From Luminiphilus sp. (GTDB lineage Bacteria; Pseudomonadota; Gammaproteobacteria; Pseudomonadales; Halieaceae): a stretch of DNA of 64,000 nt. Location: assembly GCA_029242325.1 (NCBI GenBank), contig JAQWUD010000030.1, forward strand, positions 1 through 64,000. The letters are read 5' to 3'. Below the pieces are notes generated by a model. It had not been told where the DNA came from, searched no databases, and worked only from the letters and a program-made list of their open reading frames with translations. The translations under genes and the position numbers were made by a program. This document shows positions 1 to 7,720 of the stretch, in pieces; within the stretch, counting starts at the first letter, position 1, and each line of letters opens with the position of its first letter.

Positions 1-269
1 GGCTCTGGTTCCAGAGTGATCGGATTTTTTACCGCCAACCCCTCAAACAGGGCGCGAATGATGTGGTTTTCCGGTACGCCCGTGACGACATGAGGATCCA
101 AGCCCTGTGGTTCGGCACCGTTGCCGTAGTGCAGCACACCATCTCGGTTGCCACTCACCACATTGCTCTCGCCGCCGCCGCAGCCCGACAGCATCAGAGA
201 GAACAATACCGACAACACGGTGAGGAAAGGGCGAGAGGGGATGAGCGGCGCGTTACAACGCGAACGCAT
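1..269 (-). CDS. peptide ABC transporter substrate-binding lipoprotein, N-terminal part
   Basis: Reading the minus strand from the ATG at 269 gives an open frame that runs off the left edge; the ORF track does not list it. About residues 10-30 form a signal peptide ending in the lipobox LMLSGC, so the protein should be lipidated. The mature part contains LHYGNGAEPQGLDPH and then ENHIIRALFEGL, which matches the start of SBP_bac_5 (OppA/DppA) periplasmic binding proteins. Members of this family deliver oligopeptides or similar solutes to an ABC importer. Only about 89 codons are visible, so substrate and completeness cannot be judged. It is divergent from gltX with about 200 bases between them, which should hold both promoters. 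Confidence 0.75.
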   Translation of the reverse strand, partial: MRSRCNAPLIPSRPFLTVLSVLFSLMLSGCGGGESNVVSGNRDGVLHYGNGAEPQGLDPHVVTGVPENHIIRALFEGLAVKNPITLEPE

Positions 270-473
270 CCCCGCACGAAAGGGTGATGAGAGTTTCAAA
301 TTTGATGACCTGCCCACAGGGAACCCTAATGCTACCTGAGTTTCGGTGCCGATGAGAGTGCCCAATCTAGGAGCGTCAATAATGTGGGTGATCATAACTA
401 AACGAGCCCTTCGCCTTTGATAGACTAACAACTCTTGACGAGTCCCCTAGTGATGCTTCATGGCGATAAAAAC

Positions 474-1961
474 ATGACGGTAAGAACACGCGTAGCGCCT
501 TCGCCTACTGGCGATCCCCATGTGGGCACTGCATATATGGCGCTTTTTAATCGCTGCTTTGCTCATGCGCACGGCGGACAATTCATTCTGCGCATAGAAG
601 ATACCGATCAGATGCGCAGTACCCCCGAGGCTGAGGAAAAGATTTTTGAATCCCTGCGCTGGTTGGGGCTCGACTGGGATGAGGGCCCCGATGTGGGCGG
701 CCCCAAAGGACCTTACCGGCAGAGCGAGCGGGCCGATATCTACAGTGGCTTCGCTTGGGAGCTGGTTGAAAAAGGGCACGCGTTTGTGTGCTACCGCACG
801 CCGGAGGAGCTTAATGAGCTGCGCGAGGCCCGCCGTGAAGCCGGCAAAGCCACGGCGCTGAAGCCCTCTGACTTGATGCTATCTGCCGATGAGCAGGCAG
901 CGAGAAAAGCGGCGGGGGATCCCTATGTGATTCGCATGATGGTGCCTGAGGACGAGGGCGCCTGCGCCATTGAAGACATGTTGCGCGGCACCATCGAACT
1001 CGACTGGAGCATGGTGGATGCGCAAATTCTGATGAAATCTGACGGCCTGCCCACCTACCATCTGGCCAATGTGGTCGATGATCATTTGATGGAGATCACC
1101 CATGTGATCCGTGGCGAGGAATGGATTAACTCGGCGCCCAAGCATCGGCTGCTCTACGAGTATTTTGGTTGGGAGATGCCGGTGCTGTGTCATCTGCCGC
1201 TGTTGCGGAATCCCGACAAATCCAAGCTGAGCAAACGCAAAAACCCGACCAGTATTCTGTATTACCAGCGGATGGGATTTTTGCCCGAGGCGGTGGTGAA
1301 CTATCTGGGTCGAATGGGCTGGTCTATGCCCGAAGAGCAGGAGAAATTCACGCTCGATGAAATGCAGGCGGCGTTCGATCTCACGAGGGTGTCGCTAGGT
1401 GGCCCTGTGTTTGATGTTGAAAAACTTAAGTGGCTGAACGGCCTGTGGATACGTGAATCTGTGACGACGGATGATCTGGTTCGCCGCTTGAGTGACTGGT
1501 CACTGAATCGAGAGATGTTGGGGAAAATTCTGCCGCTGGCGCAGAGCAGGATAGAACTGCTGTCGGATCTGATTCCTCAGGCGGCGTATCTGCTTTCTGG
1601 GGACATCGCTCTGGATGCAGCGGGTTTTGGGCAAGAGGGCGAAGAACGGGAGCAGGCTATTGCACAATTGCAATTCGTACTCTGGCGTCTCGAGGCGCAG
1701 CAGGATTGGAGCCGGGATGCGATATTTGCCGCACTCAAGGAGCTTGCCGAGGCTATCGACGTCAAGCCAAAGGTGCTGTTTGCACCCTTGTTTGTGGCCC
1801 TGTCGGGAGAGAAAATCGCTTACTCCATTCCTGATTCGATGGCCATACTCGGGCCCGATATGACGCGCGCGCGCCTGAGAAACGCGATTGATGCGTGTGG
1901 TGGGGTGTCTAAGAAAGCAGGCAAACGGTTGGAAAAAGATTACGGCGCACTCAAGCTCTAG
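474..1961 (+). CDS. gltX: glutamate--tRNA ligase
   Basis: Class I aminoacyl-tRNA synthetase that charges tRNA-Glu in the cytoplasm. The N-terminus has the ATP-binding HIGH-type signature [16 protein letters not shown], followed by the Rossmann catalytic core ([11 protein letters not shown]) and the KMSKS-type loop DKSKLSKRK near residue 240. The C-terminal helical anticodon-binding region ends in [18 protein letters not shown]. From the ATG at 474 the length is 495 residues, normal for bacterial GltX. The track begins at a TTG (435); an in-frame ATG at 453 is also possible, but homology to [13 protein letters not shown] favours 474. The Shine-Dalgarno sequence is weak. This is the only clear housekeeping protein gene in the window. 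Confidence 0.95.
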   Translation: MTVRTRVAPSPTGDPHVGTAYMALFNRCFAHAHGGQFILRIEDTDQMRSTPEAEEKIFESLRWLGLDWDEGPDVGGPKGPYRQSERADIYSGFAWELVEKGHAFVCYRTPEELNELREARREAGKATALKPSDLMLSADEQAARKAAGDPYVIRMMVPEDEGACAIEDMLRGTIELDWSMVDAQILMKSDGLPTYHLANVVDDHLMEITHVIRGEEWINSAPKHRLLYEYFGWEMPVLCHLPLLRNPDKSKLSKRKNPTSILYYQRMGFLPEAVVNYLGRMGWSMPEEQEKFTLDEMQAAFDLTRVSLGGPVFDVEKLKWLNGLWIRESVTTDDLVRRLSDWSLNREMLGKILPLAQSRIELLSDLIPQAAYLLSGDIALDAAGFGQEGEEREQAIAQLQFVLWRLEAQQDWSRDAIFAALKELAEAIDVKPKVLFAPLFVALSGEKIAYSIPDSMAILGPDMTRARLRNAIDACGGVSKKAGKRLEKDYGALKL

Positions 1962-1967
1962 CGGCCC

Positions 1968-2402
1968 CTAGTTACGATTCTCCGTGTTGAGCAGGCAAAG
2001 CCCTGCCATGAGAGAGAAGCTTGCCTCAAATAACAGTGCGTACCAGGTGTAGGAGCTGAAGTCAGAGCTCATTGCAACATCTGTTGCGCCCTGGGCCGCC
2101 TGCACGGTCATTTCAAAATCACCAAAAGCCACGCTACCCCGCGCTACCGCCAAGCCGCCGAGGCACATCATGGTGAGCCATAATCCTGGCCGCAGATAAC
2201 CTTTAAGCACCCCCGACAGAAATATGATGGATCCCAAACAGAGCTGAAGTCCGCCATACATGGCAGCCAGTTCTGCCAAACCATCCTGATGCACGACCCA
2301 TAAGCCAGCGTACTCGGCTGGGAGCTCTGGGTTGTACCAACACATCGCCCCGTAAACGATGAATAGCGCACCCGGAATGATGAGAACCCCTCTTGCAATC
2401 AT
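1968..2402 (-). CDS. small DUF4345-like membrane protein
   Basis: The strong ribosome-binding site GAGGAGGT lies 7 bases before the ATG at 2402, so I place the start there (144 residues) and not at 2450. Four hydrophobic segments are visible: GVLIIPGALFIVYGAMCW, a segment containing LQLCLGSIIFLSG, LWLTMMCLGGLAVARG and YALLFEASFSLMAGLCLL. Their spacing suggests a four-helix integral membrane protein. Size and the YGGLQLCLGSIIF / GLAVARGSV pattern resemble DUF4345 proteins, which have no known function. The gene is convergent with gltX, with 6 bases between the stop codons. Family assignment is from pattern memory and is moderate. Confidence 0.6.
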   Translation of the reverse strand: MIARGVLIIPGALFIVYGAMCWYNPELPAEYAGLWVVHQDGLAELAAMYGGLQLCLGSIIFLSGVLKGYLRPGLWLTMMCLGGLAVARGSVAFGDFEMTVQAAQGATDVAMSSDFSSYTWYALLFEASFSLMAGLCLLNTENRN

Positions 2403-2496
2403 GGCAACGACCTCCTCAGGCATCGGAATGGAGTTTACTACTGAAAGCACAATAGGGGGCGTCGGTTTGCCCGTGCGTCACTAGGCATGGGCTCGC

Positions 2497-2525
2497 TTGA
2501 CAGCTTTTACGAGTATCCGTACTGT
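2497..2525 (+). promoter_or_regulatory. sigma-70-type promoter of the tRNA-Ala gene
   Basis: A perfect -35 box TTGACA (2497-2502) is followed after 17 bases by TACTGT (2520-2525), a weak but acceptable -10 box. A G+C-rich stretch follows (GCGCCCCTCG), as is usual for stable-RNA promoters under stringent control. The tRNA begins about 33 bases downstream of the -10 box. Confidence 0.55.
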
Positions 2526-2557
2526 TGCGCCCCTCGACGTTCGTCGAGGACTGATGT

Positions 2558-2633
2558 GGGGCTATAGCTCAGCTGGGAGAGCGCAACACTGGCAGTGTTG
2601 AGGTCGACGGTTCGATCCCGTCTAGCTCCACCA
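2558..2633 (+). tRNA. tRNA-Ala (anticodon GGC)
   Basis: The 76-base sequence folds into a full cloverleaf. It has acceptor GGGGCTA/TAGCTCC (one G-U pair), D-arm GCTC...GAGC, anticodon stem CAACA/TGTTG around loop CTGGCAG (anticodon GGC), and T-arm GACGG-TTCGATC-CCGTC. The 3' CCA is encoded. Anticodon GGC reads GCC/GCU alanine codons. A tyrosine integrase begins 148 bases downstream, so the 3' end of this tRNA is the probable attachment site. Confidence 0.97.
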
Positions 2634-2780
2634 CTAATTACTAGCAATACCAACGCCTACAGACCATTTCACGGTTTGGGGGCGTTTTTGTTTGGCGCGA
2701 CCTAAACGCAACATTCTGTAGACCTAGAGGCCATTTTAGGGGTAATGTAGTCCTAAAGTGCGACCTAGAAAGGTGACGGA

Positions 2781-3974
2781 ATGGAATCCATTAAACCGAC
2801 CAAATCGGGCTTTTCTGCCATAGCAGTGCCCCACAAAAAGCAGACCGAATACCTGATCGAGGGCGTGCCCAATGTCAGGGTGAGGGTCGGTGCAACCGGC
2901 AAGCTAGGCTTCTCCCTATCGACCAGAGTGGGAGGCAAATCGAAGCGCATCACGATGGATGTCAGGGAGCTATCCAAGCCGGGATTGATGGGTGCCATGC
3001 TCGACGCAAAGGGCCACGCAGAGATCGAGGCAGATGTCGGTGAGGTCAACCTACGCACGGTGGGTAACTCAGTCATCAACAACTCAGACATTGCAGAGGG
3101 CACGAAGCGCAACTATCGAACCAGCCTAGAGCGGCTCATCGAGATGATGGGTACACGGCTCACAGGAAGTGCCGGAGAGCTACTGGAAGCGCATCGAAGG
3201 ATCAGCGACACCTATGGCCCAGTCAGCGCCAACAACGCCCTCAAGTTCTACAGGCGCGTTATTAACTACTCCAACGCGGCATACAGCACGAAGATCGAGT
3301 GGCCGACCGACAAGCTGCGAGTGCTCAAGATATGGAACAAGGAGAAGCCCAGAGAGGGCCGTGCGTCGTTTAGTGACCTGCCAGCCATCTGGGAGGCGGC
3401 AGACAAGATGCCGGACCCGTGGGGAAGGCTGACCAAGCTCTACCTATTAACCGGCCTGAGAAACACCGAGCCGTTCAAGGGTCGCGTGGAGGGCGACGAC
3501 CTCGTTATTGAGGACACCAAGAACGCAACGACACACCGTCTGCCACTGACCGACACGATCAAGGAGCTGTACGGCGACGGGTTCAGCGTTAAGAACGGCA
3601 GGCACGTCACAGATCGATTGGAGGCGCTCACAGGGATCCACCTGACGCCCCACGATCTTCGCAGGACGTTTGCAGCTATAGCCAACCACGCCGGGGTGCC
3701 GGACTACACGATCTTGATGCTGATGAACCTCAAGAAAACAGACATCACGGGGCGCTATATAGGGCGCAACAGGAACACGATGAAGCTGGCGCTAATCACC
3801 GTCGAGGAGGCTCTCACCGAGCTTGTGGCGGCCCCTGCGGTTGAGGCTCCCGAGTGGTGGACGTTCACCGACGAGGAGCTGGAGGCCAAGCTGAAGGCCG
3901 CAAAGAGGTCTCCAGAGGAGAAGCTGAAAAGAATTCAGGAGATCGCGAAGCGATCAAAAGAGCGCCGGAAATAG
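2781..3974 (+). CDS. tyrosine-type site-specific integrase
   Basis: A 397-residue phage/island integrase that would cut and rejoin DNA at attachment sites, here probably in the adjacent tRNA-Ala. The N-terminal 90 residues have the beta-rich look of an arm-binding domain (DUF4102-like: RVRVGATGKLGFSLS then KSKRITM). A core-binding helical part covers about 90-190, and the catalytic domain follows. Visible active-site residues are R227 in LTGLRNTE, K247, H291 and R294 in HDLRRTF, and Y326 in ITGRYIGR. The usual LGH histidine before the tyrosine appears as MN (N316), a substitution tolerated in some families. The C-terminus is a lysine/glutamate-rich tail. A Shine-Dalgarno-like AAGGTGA precedes the ATG. 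It reads away from the tRNA. Confidence 0.9.
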   Translation: MESIKPTKSGFSAIAVPHKKQTEYLIEGVPNVRVRVGATGKLGFSLSTRVGGKSKRITMDVRELSKPGLMGAMLDAKGHAEIEADVGEVNLRTVGNSVINNSDIAEGTKRNYRTSLERLIEMMGTRLTGSAGELLEAHRRISDTYGPVSANNALKFYRRVINYSNAAYSTKIEWPTDKLRVLKIWNKEKPREGRASFSDLPAIWEAADKMPDPWGRLTKLYLLTGLRNTEPFKGRVEGDDLVIEDTKNATTHRLPLTDTIKELYGDGFSVKNGRHVTDRLEALTGIHLTPHDLRRTFAAIANHAGVPDYTILMLMNLKKTDITGRYIGRNRNTMKLALITVEEALTELVAAPAVEAPEWWTFTDEELEAKLKAAKRSPEEKLKRIQEIAKRSKERRK

Positions 3975-4051
3975 GCCGGTAATGATGTTCCATGTGGAGC
4001 GACGACGAATCAATGTAAGGCCAAGTCACCCGAGAGCTATACCGTGAAGAA

Positions 4052-4240
4052 ATGTCCGGTCTGCAATTGAACAAGGCGGAAAAGAAGATTGAGAAAGAAA
4101 CGCGAAAACTGAAATCGCATTTCGACAGAACCTTGGCTCCGTTACCAGAGTATGTGCCAGAGGAGCTCGAGGCTTATGTCATTTTCGCCGCGATTCTAGT
4201 GGACGATAGAGCGAGAGACACATTTTATCGCTGCTTCTAA
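4052..4240 (+). CDS. small hypothetical helical protein
   Basis: A 62-residue frame with a charged, probably helical N-terminus (NKAEKKIEKETRKLK) and a more hydrophobic C-terminal half (LEAYVIFAAILV). GAAGAA just upstream of the ATG is a weak ribosome-binding site. No family recognised. It lies between the integrase and the AT-rich cargo and may be a cargo gene of the element. Its reality is uncertain because it is short. Confidence 0.4.
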   Translation: MSGLQLNKAEKKIEKETRKLKSHFDRTLAPLPEYVPEELEAYVIFAAILVDDRARDTFYRCF

Positions 4241-4537
4241 TTTGCACACACTCCACGGACCAATACAACATATAGCCCTGCTGGTTTCTCGACTGGCGGT
4301 TTTTTTTCGCCCGCGATTTGGGTACCCATCCGGGGGCAGGAGTCCCGCGCTTTTCTCATTTGGCCCCCACGGGGTTATCCACAATCGGGCCATATTTTGT
4401 GAGGCGAGCGCGACGCCAAAAAAGTTAAGGGATTTCGGCGTTGTTCTCAAATATGCTAACGTTGTGGGGGTTAAATACATTTAAACAAGTTGTTTATACC
4501 TCCTTTTTTAATAAACATTATTTTTGAAGGGAACGAA

Positions 4538-4801
4538 ATGTTAAAAAACATAAAGATGACAACATTTGCAGCAGTCTTATGTTTATTTGGGTTTGTGCAT
4601 GTGCCAGCAGCATCAGCATTCTAAGGGCCAGTAGTTCGAGGGTGTGATGTTGGCTGGAACACCAAATTAAATCAGGTGAAAGATAAAGATAGACGCAAGT
4701 ACATAGCCTGTTTGGTGCAAGCTATTAAAAAAGACAAGGATAAGCGTGTCAATGTCTCGTGTAATATGCCATACAAGAAACGGTCGCCGTTTAAAGGGTA
4801 A
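4538..4801 (+). pseudogene. small secreted basic protein gene with in-frame stop after the signal peptide
   Basis: The ATG at 4538 follows GAAGGGAA at good spacing. Codons 1-28 encode a clean signal peptide (MLKNIKMTTFAAVLCLFGF, then PAASA-F). Codon 29 is TAA (4622-4624), yet the same frame continues open for 58 more codons to a TAA at 4799. The downstream part is not random: it has three cysteines (RGCDVGW, IACLVQ, VSCNM) and many lysines, as in a small secreted basic protein. I infer a nonsense mutation of a former 86-residue precursor; CAA, GAA or AAA to TAA would each need one base change. Stop-codon readthrough or a sequencing error are alternatives. No family recognised. It is AT-rich relative to its surroundings. 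Confidence 0.5.
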
Positions 4802-4817
4802 TTTCCGCCAGACCATT

Positions 4818-4840
4818 ATGTTGAAAAACGTAAAGATTTA
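4818..4840 (+). repeat. partial second copy of the 5' end of the small secreted gene
   Basis: ATGTTGAAAAACGTAAAGAT at 4818 repeats ATGTTAAAAAACATAAAGAT at 4538 with two differences. It begins a frame of only 20 codons (MLKNVKIYGAG...). It looks like the remains of a tandem duplicate or recombination scar in the accessory region. Confidence 0.4.
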
Positions 4841-5271
4841 CGGGGCTGGATTTGGTGCTTGGAACAACATTTCTATATGATTATCTAATTTATAATAATA
4901 GTGAATAATAAAATAAATCTTTAAAAATTCGAGAACGGATTCTGCGGCACCGACTACAATTTATTGAAGAAAGATATATTGTGTAATTGAATAAGGCCCC
5001 TGGTACCGGGGGCGGGGGGTCGATTCCTGAGAAATGCGAAAGATTGGAATGTGGTCACAATTATCATAGGCTAAATCCTCACAGCGGGGGGCTGGCACTG
5101 GGCCCACCAGGGGGCGATCCCCTAGATATGCCACAGTAGCCCCGTACGAGCCCTGTGTGGATAGGTATGCCACACCAATGCGTTCTACTAATGCCATTGC
5201 GTTTAGCCACGGGCCATGCACGAAGCCTCAGAGCATGGTGGTGTGAATTGTGCCGCTTAGGAGACTTATTT
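4841..5271. other. AT-rich then G-rich non-coding stretch
   Basis: No convincing gene. The first half is strongly AT-rich (about 4870-4990). At about 4997-5020 there is an imperfect palindrome around CCCCTGGTACCGGGGG. The listed ORFs here (4961-5221 minus and the first part of 5155-5502) lack ribosome-binding sites and protein-like composition. Confidence 0.5.
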
Positions 5272-5502
5272 ATGCGAAGCCTTTTTATTAAATTATCGAA
5301 TAGTGTGTTGCTGAACTTGTTCGTTGCGTTGATATGTTTGTGCAGTGGAGTTTCTGAAATTGTAACCGTTGCGGAAGAAACAGAATCGACTCGAATGCAC
5401 GCGGGACACGGTCTAGTCGCGATTGGTCTCTGGAACGCGCTTAAAGCATTGGGCGAAGCTTTTGAGTCATTTGATTATTTTGCCAAAGCGTCAGAGTCGT
5501 GA
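5272..5502 (+). CDS. small single-pass membrane or secreted protein, unknown
   Basis: The track starts this frame at 5155, but the ATG at 5272 has a good ribosome-binding site (TAGGAGAC) at proper spacing. The resulting 76-residue product starts with a positive n-region and one hydrophobic helix (LLNLFVALICLCSGV). An acidic region (EETESTR), HAGHGLVAIGLWNALKALGEAF and an aromatic tail follow. It could be a signal-anchored protein or be cleaved near SGVSEI. No family recognised. It stands alone between the integrase region and the HfaB-like cluster. Confidence 0.5.
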   Translation: MRSLFIKLSNSVLLNLFVALICLCSGVSEIVTVAEETESTRMHAGHGLVAIGLWNALKALGEAFESFDYFAKASES

Positions 5503-5930
5503 GTGTAAATGTGTGCTTAGTGCGCGATTTGAGCCTTTAAAATATGTGGATGGGGTTCTACCCCGTTCTTCCGGTCACGACGGCAGTAATCCTTTCCTAA
5601 AATTTAACAGGCACAGAAGATTTCTTCGACCTATCACCGGCTTATTCGTTTATCCGGTGCTCAGTGGCTTGCGGGAAAATTAGCGCCACGCACCTAGACT
5701 ATGAAGGCATGAGCGACGAGAACGACCGTTCGATTGTGTGGCGCTAGTGCAGCCTTCAAGCGTGCGAAACGCAATACTGTCGCTTCGAATTAGGCCGCTT
5801 ATTTAAGCAGAGCCCGTCAAAACAGTCGTTACTGGATTTTCTCGGTTGTATTTCGTAGCCACGGGAATGACACTGACAGGGTGTTCCCGAGAGTGAGCAT
5901 ATCTCCTTTCCAGAGGCGGGGTGTCAATCT
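5503..5930. other. intergenic region upstream of the HfaB-like cluster, with inverted repeats
   Basis: No supported gene. An inverted repeat pairs TTAGCGCCACGCA (5680-5692) with TGTGTGGCGCTAG (5735-5747), matching at 11 of 13 positions with a 42-base interval. A smaller one, CACCGG/CCGGTG, lies at 5635-5659. The promoter of the downstream cluster should be here; I cannot point to convincing -35/-10 boxes. Confidence 0.4.
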
Positions 5931-6584
5931 GTGCCACGAATGGTTTTACTGGCTTTAAGTGCCTTACTCATCGGGTATTTACTTGGGCTATTTCTTGGGA
6001 ATGACGACCTGACCGAGCGTTTAGGGTTTACGGCGGAGTCTGTAATGCCAGTGCCCCCTCGCGAGAGCCAAATTGAGAGTCGTTCAGAGCGAGAACCGGC
6101 CTGGCAGCAGACACTTCGTGAGCAGAAGGCTCGCTTAGCAGAGCTTGGCTGGAGCATGGCTTTGACGGAAGCGCGACTGCAAGCCCTCGATATGCGCGTT
6201 CAAATAGCGCTCAGAGAAGCCGAGCTAGGGAATGCAACATCCGCAGATTCCGACACTAGATCAGCGAAAGGCGTGGACAGATCAGACATACTTGACTCCC
6301 CGATTGTGGCAGCGCGAGGGGACGGGCCAGCGGGTACAGATTTTTCAGAGTCACCTAGTTGGTTTGTTCACGTTGCGGCCAGTCAAGATCGATTCGAAGT
6401 TGAGGCTGCAGCTCTGCGAGCTGAGACCATTATTGGCATGCCCCTCAACGTATTGGAGGTCGAAACACTAGGATTCGTGGTTCGCGTATGTGGTTTGGAA
6501 ACGCAGGTCAGAGCCCAAGAACTGGTCGAATTGCTACTAAAGGCCACTAGAAACGGCCAGCTGTGGATTGGCAGGGGCTGTTAG
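5931..6584 (+). CDS. membrane-anchored protein with SPOR-like C-terminal domain
   Basis: A 217-residue protein with a GTG start at 5931 or ATG at 5940; AGAGGCGGGG lies upstream. Residues 4-22 form a transmembrane helix (MVLLALSALLIGYLLGLFLG). About 60-115 is a charged helical, possibly coiled stretch (REQKARLAELGWSMALTEARLQ). A low-complexity linker follows, and the last 75 residues (WFVHVAASQDRFEVEAAALRA ... GFVVRVCGLETQVRAQELVE) follow the beta-alpha-beta pattern of SPOR domains, which bind denuded peptidoglycan. It would sit in the inner membrane and reach into the periplasm. It is the first gene of the CsgG/HfaB-like cluster, 76 bases before the next gene, and may position the export apparatus at the cell wall. 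The SPOR call rests on pattern, not on a search. Confidence 0.55.
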   Translation: MPRMVLLALSALLIGYLLGLFLGNDDLTERLGFTAESVMPVPPRESQIESRSEREPAWQQTLREQKARLAELGWSMALTEARLQALDMRVQIALREAELGNATSADSDTRSAKGVDRSDILDSPIVAARGDGPAGTDFSESPSWFVHVAASQDRFEVEAAALRAETIIGMPLNVLEVETLGFVVRVCGLETQVRAQELVELLLKATRNGQLWIGRGC

Positions 6585-6660
6585 CCGGCCCAGATCGATA
6601 AATCGTTTGTGTTTTACCGCCGCGGTACGTAGAGTCTATAACTCGGAGGTGCTATCGGTG

Positions 6661-6969
6661 ATGAAGATACTCCACGCTTGTCTCGCGGCTTTGGCGGTGA
6701 TCACGCAGACTGCCGTTGCACAGGTGGCAGCCTATGACCGCTTTAATCTGCGCGACGTTTACATCGTTGCGATCACAGATTCAGACAGTCTCTCGGTGGG
6801 CTCCCATCTCGTGATTAACTTCCCCGATACGGGGGAGTCGCAAACAGTAGAAATTGTTCAGGTAAGCAATATCGGACAGGACATTGAGCTGGATTTGTAC
6901 TTCTCGGCCCAGAACCAGCACTATATTGTTGAAGTTTCCAGAGACGGGATTTCCACTTTATTCCGATGA
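6661..6969 (+). CDS. small secreted beta-rich protein of the HfaB-like cluster
   Basis: The ATG at 6661 (or GTG at 6658) follows GGAGG; the track start at 6568 adds unlikely residues. The 102-residue product has a signal peptide (MKILHACLAALAVITQTAVA-Q) and about 80 mature residues with alternating hydrophobic pattern (VYIVAITDSDSLSVGSHLVI, VEIVQVSNIGQDIELDLYF), so it is probably all beta. No cysteine in the mature part. Its place in the operon and size recall the accessory periplasmic factors of curli (CsgE, CsgF, CsgH), but I see no sequence motif that assigns it to one of them. Function unknown. Confidence 0.6.
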   Translation: MKILHACLAALAVITQTAVAQVAAYDRFNLRDVYIVAITDSDSLSVGSHLVINFPDTGESQTVEIVQVSNIGQDIELDLYFSAQNQHYIVEVSRDGISTLFR

Positions 6970-7028
6970 TGGGTCGGAGGTGCGCTTTTGATGAATCTTA
7001 CAAACCTTTTAGACAGAGGAACTATCTT

Positions 7029-7340
7029 ATGAAAAAATTTGCAATCCTAGCTGCTGCAGTCTTCGTGGCTCCTTTTGCCCTTGCTCAGGACGCAGATCTC
7101 ACTATTGACGGTAGTGTCGAGCAAACGGTGACTCTTGATGCGGGCGCTTTGATTAATGCCTCTGTGGGAGAGGGGACCTCGGCCTCTCAATCGATTGAAG
7201 CCGTAGAATCTGGAGACATCACAGGCAACATCACTCAGACCGTCCAGATGGGTGAGGGTGGGGCGGTCAACGCGGCTGTTGGCGATAATAGCTGTGCTGA
7301 CCAGTCTGTGGCTTCGGTCGGTAAGAAGAGCAGTTGCTGA
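7029..7340 (+). CDS. small secreted repeat protein, amyloid-subunit candidate
   Basis: The ATG at 7029 follows AGAGGA. The 103-residue product has a signal peptide (MKKFAILAAAVFVAPFALA-QD). The mature part consists of two roughly 36-residue repeats. One has GSVEQTVTLDAGALINASVG followed by EGTSASQSIEAV; the other has GNITQTVQMGEGGAVNAAVG followed by DNSCADQSVASV. The same core (hydrophobic-N-A-A-hydrophobic-G, four residues, A, then V or I) recurs about eleven times at the C-terminus of the large protein at 9045-12398. Small size, Asn/Gln/Ser/Gly-rich beta-strand repeats and position beside a CsgG-like gene make it a candidate fibre subunit or nucleator. Two cysteines near the C-terminus (DNSCADQ and the final KSSC) could form a disulfide. 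Confidence 0.7.
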   Translation: MKKFAILAAAVFVAPFALAQDADLTIDGSVEQTVTLDAGALINASVGEGTSASQSIEAVESGDITGNITQTVQMGEGGAVNAAVGDNSCADQSVASVGKKSSC

Positions 7341-7717
7341 GGGTAAAGCCCGAGCATTCCAGAGGGGGCACGGTTCCAAAACCGAGGCCCCCTATTTTTT
7401 TGCTCGCGGGGCTTATTTTGTGTCTGGGCAGTTTGGCGTCAGAGATTTCGGCGCAGATTCTGGACGACACTGCTAATGCGAAATTGCTCTCGGTGCACTC
7501 TAAAACACTGCTGATTAATAATCAGTACTTCGACGATCTACTGCGAGGCTACGGCCTTCCTTCGGGTGCCGATGAGGTTCAGCAAGAGTATCTGAGCAGT
7601 GCACAATGCGGCTCGGTAAACATCGGCAATAACTTCGCATCCAATCAAATTGGTGGAGAAATTACAGTCATCATCGTGGGCGATATTCTCAATGTGGGTA
7701 ATACCTGCGGCGGTTGA
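7334..7717 (+). CDS. HfaA-like small secreted protein
   Basis: Secreted protein of at most 127 residues. The frame opens with TTG at 7334, overlapping the previous stop, which suggests translational coupling; AGAGGGGG inside the frame could serve a later unusual start, so the exact N-terminus is uncertain. The signal peptide core is IFLLAGLILCLGSLA with cleavage near ISA-Q. The mature part ends in QCGSVNIGNNFASNQIGGEI and then VIIVGDILNVGNTCGG. This resembles the G-N-I-G repeat chemistry of the neighbouring proteins and carries two cysteines that can pair. Position directly before the HfaB-like gene and its size match HfaA of the Caulobacter hfaABD holdfast-anchor operon. The assignment is by context and size rather than by strong sequence recall. 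Confidence 0.5.
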   Translation: MLRVKPEHSRGGTVPKPRPPIFLLAGLILCLGSLASEISAQILDDTANAKLLSVHSKTLLINNQYFDDLLRGYGLPSGADEVQQEYLSSAQCGSVNIGNNFASNQIGGEITVIIVGDILNVGNTCGG

Positions 7718-7720
7718 TTC

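Larger units (their letters stand above)
2634..5800. mobile_element. probable tRNA-linked integrated element (right boundary not found)
   Basis: Directly after tRNA-Ala comes a phage-type tyrosine integrase, then an AT-rich stretch (about 4480-4990) with small genes unlike the surrounding chromosome. This is the usual build of an island inserted in a tRNA 3' end. I looked for a second copy of the tRNA 3' end (for example TCTAGCTCCACCA) further along and did not find one, so the right end given here is only a guess based on composition. The element may be a degraded remnant, or it may extend through the HfaB-like cluster. Confidence 0.35.

Noticed and set aside
4242-4484. 80-residue plus frame and 94-residue minus frame between integrase and AT-rich region
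   Set aside because: They overlap each other, lack good starts and have mixed composition; neither can be supported.
5423-5683. 86-residue frame after the small membrane protein
   Set aside because: It overlaps the better-supported gene at 5272-5502 in another frame and has no ribosome-binding site.
4900-5800. Second attachment site (copy of the tRNA-Ala 3' end)
   Set aside because: I looked for TCTAGCTCCACCA and shorter parts of it; only unrelated CCACC-type matches appear.
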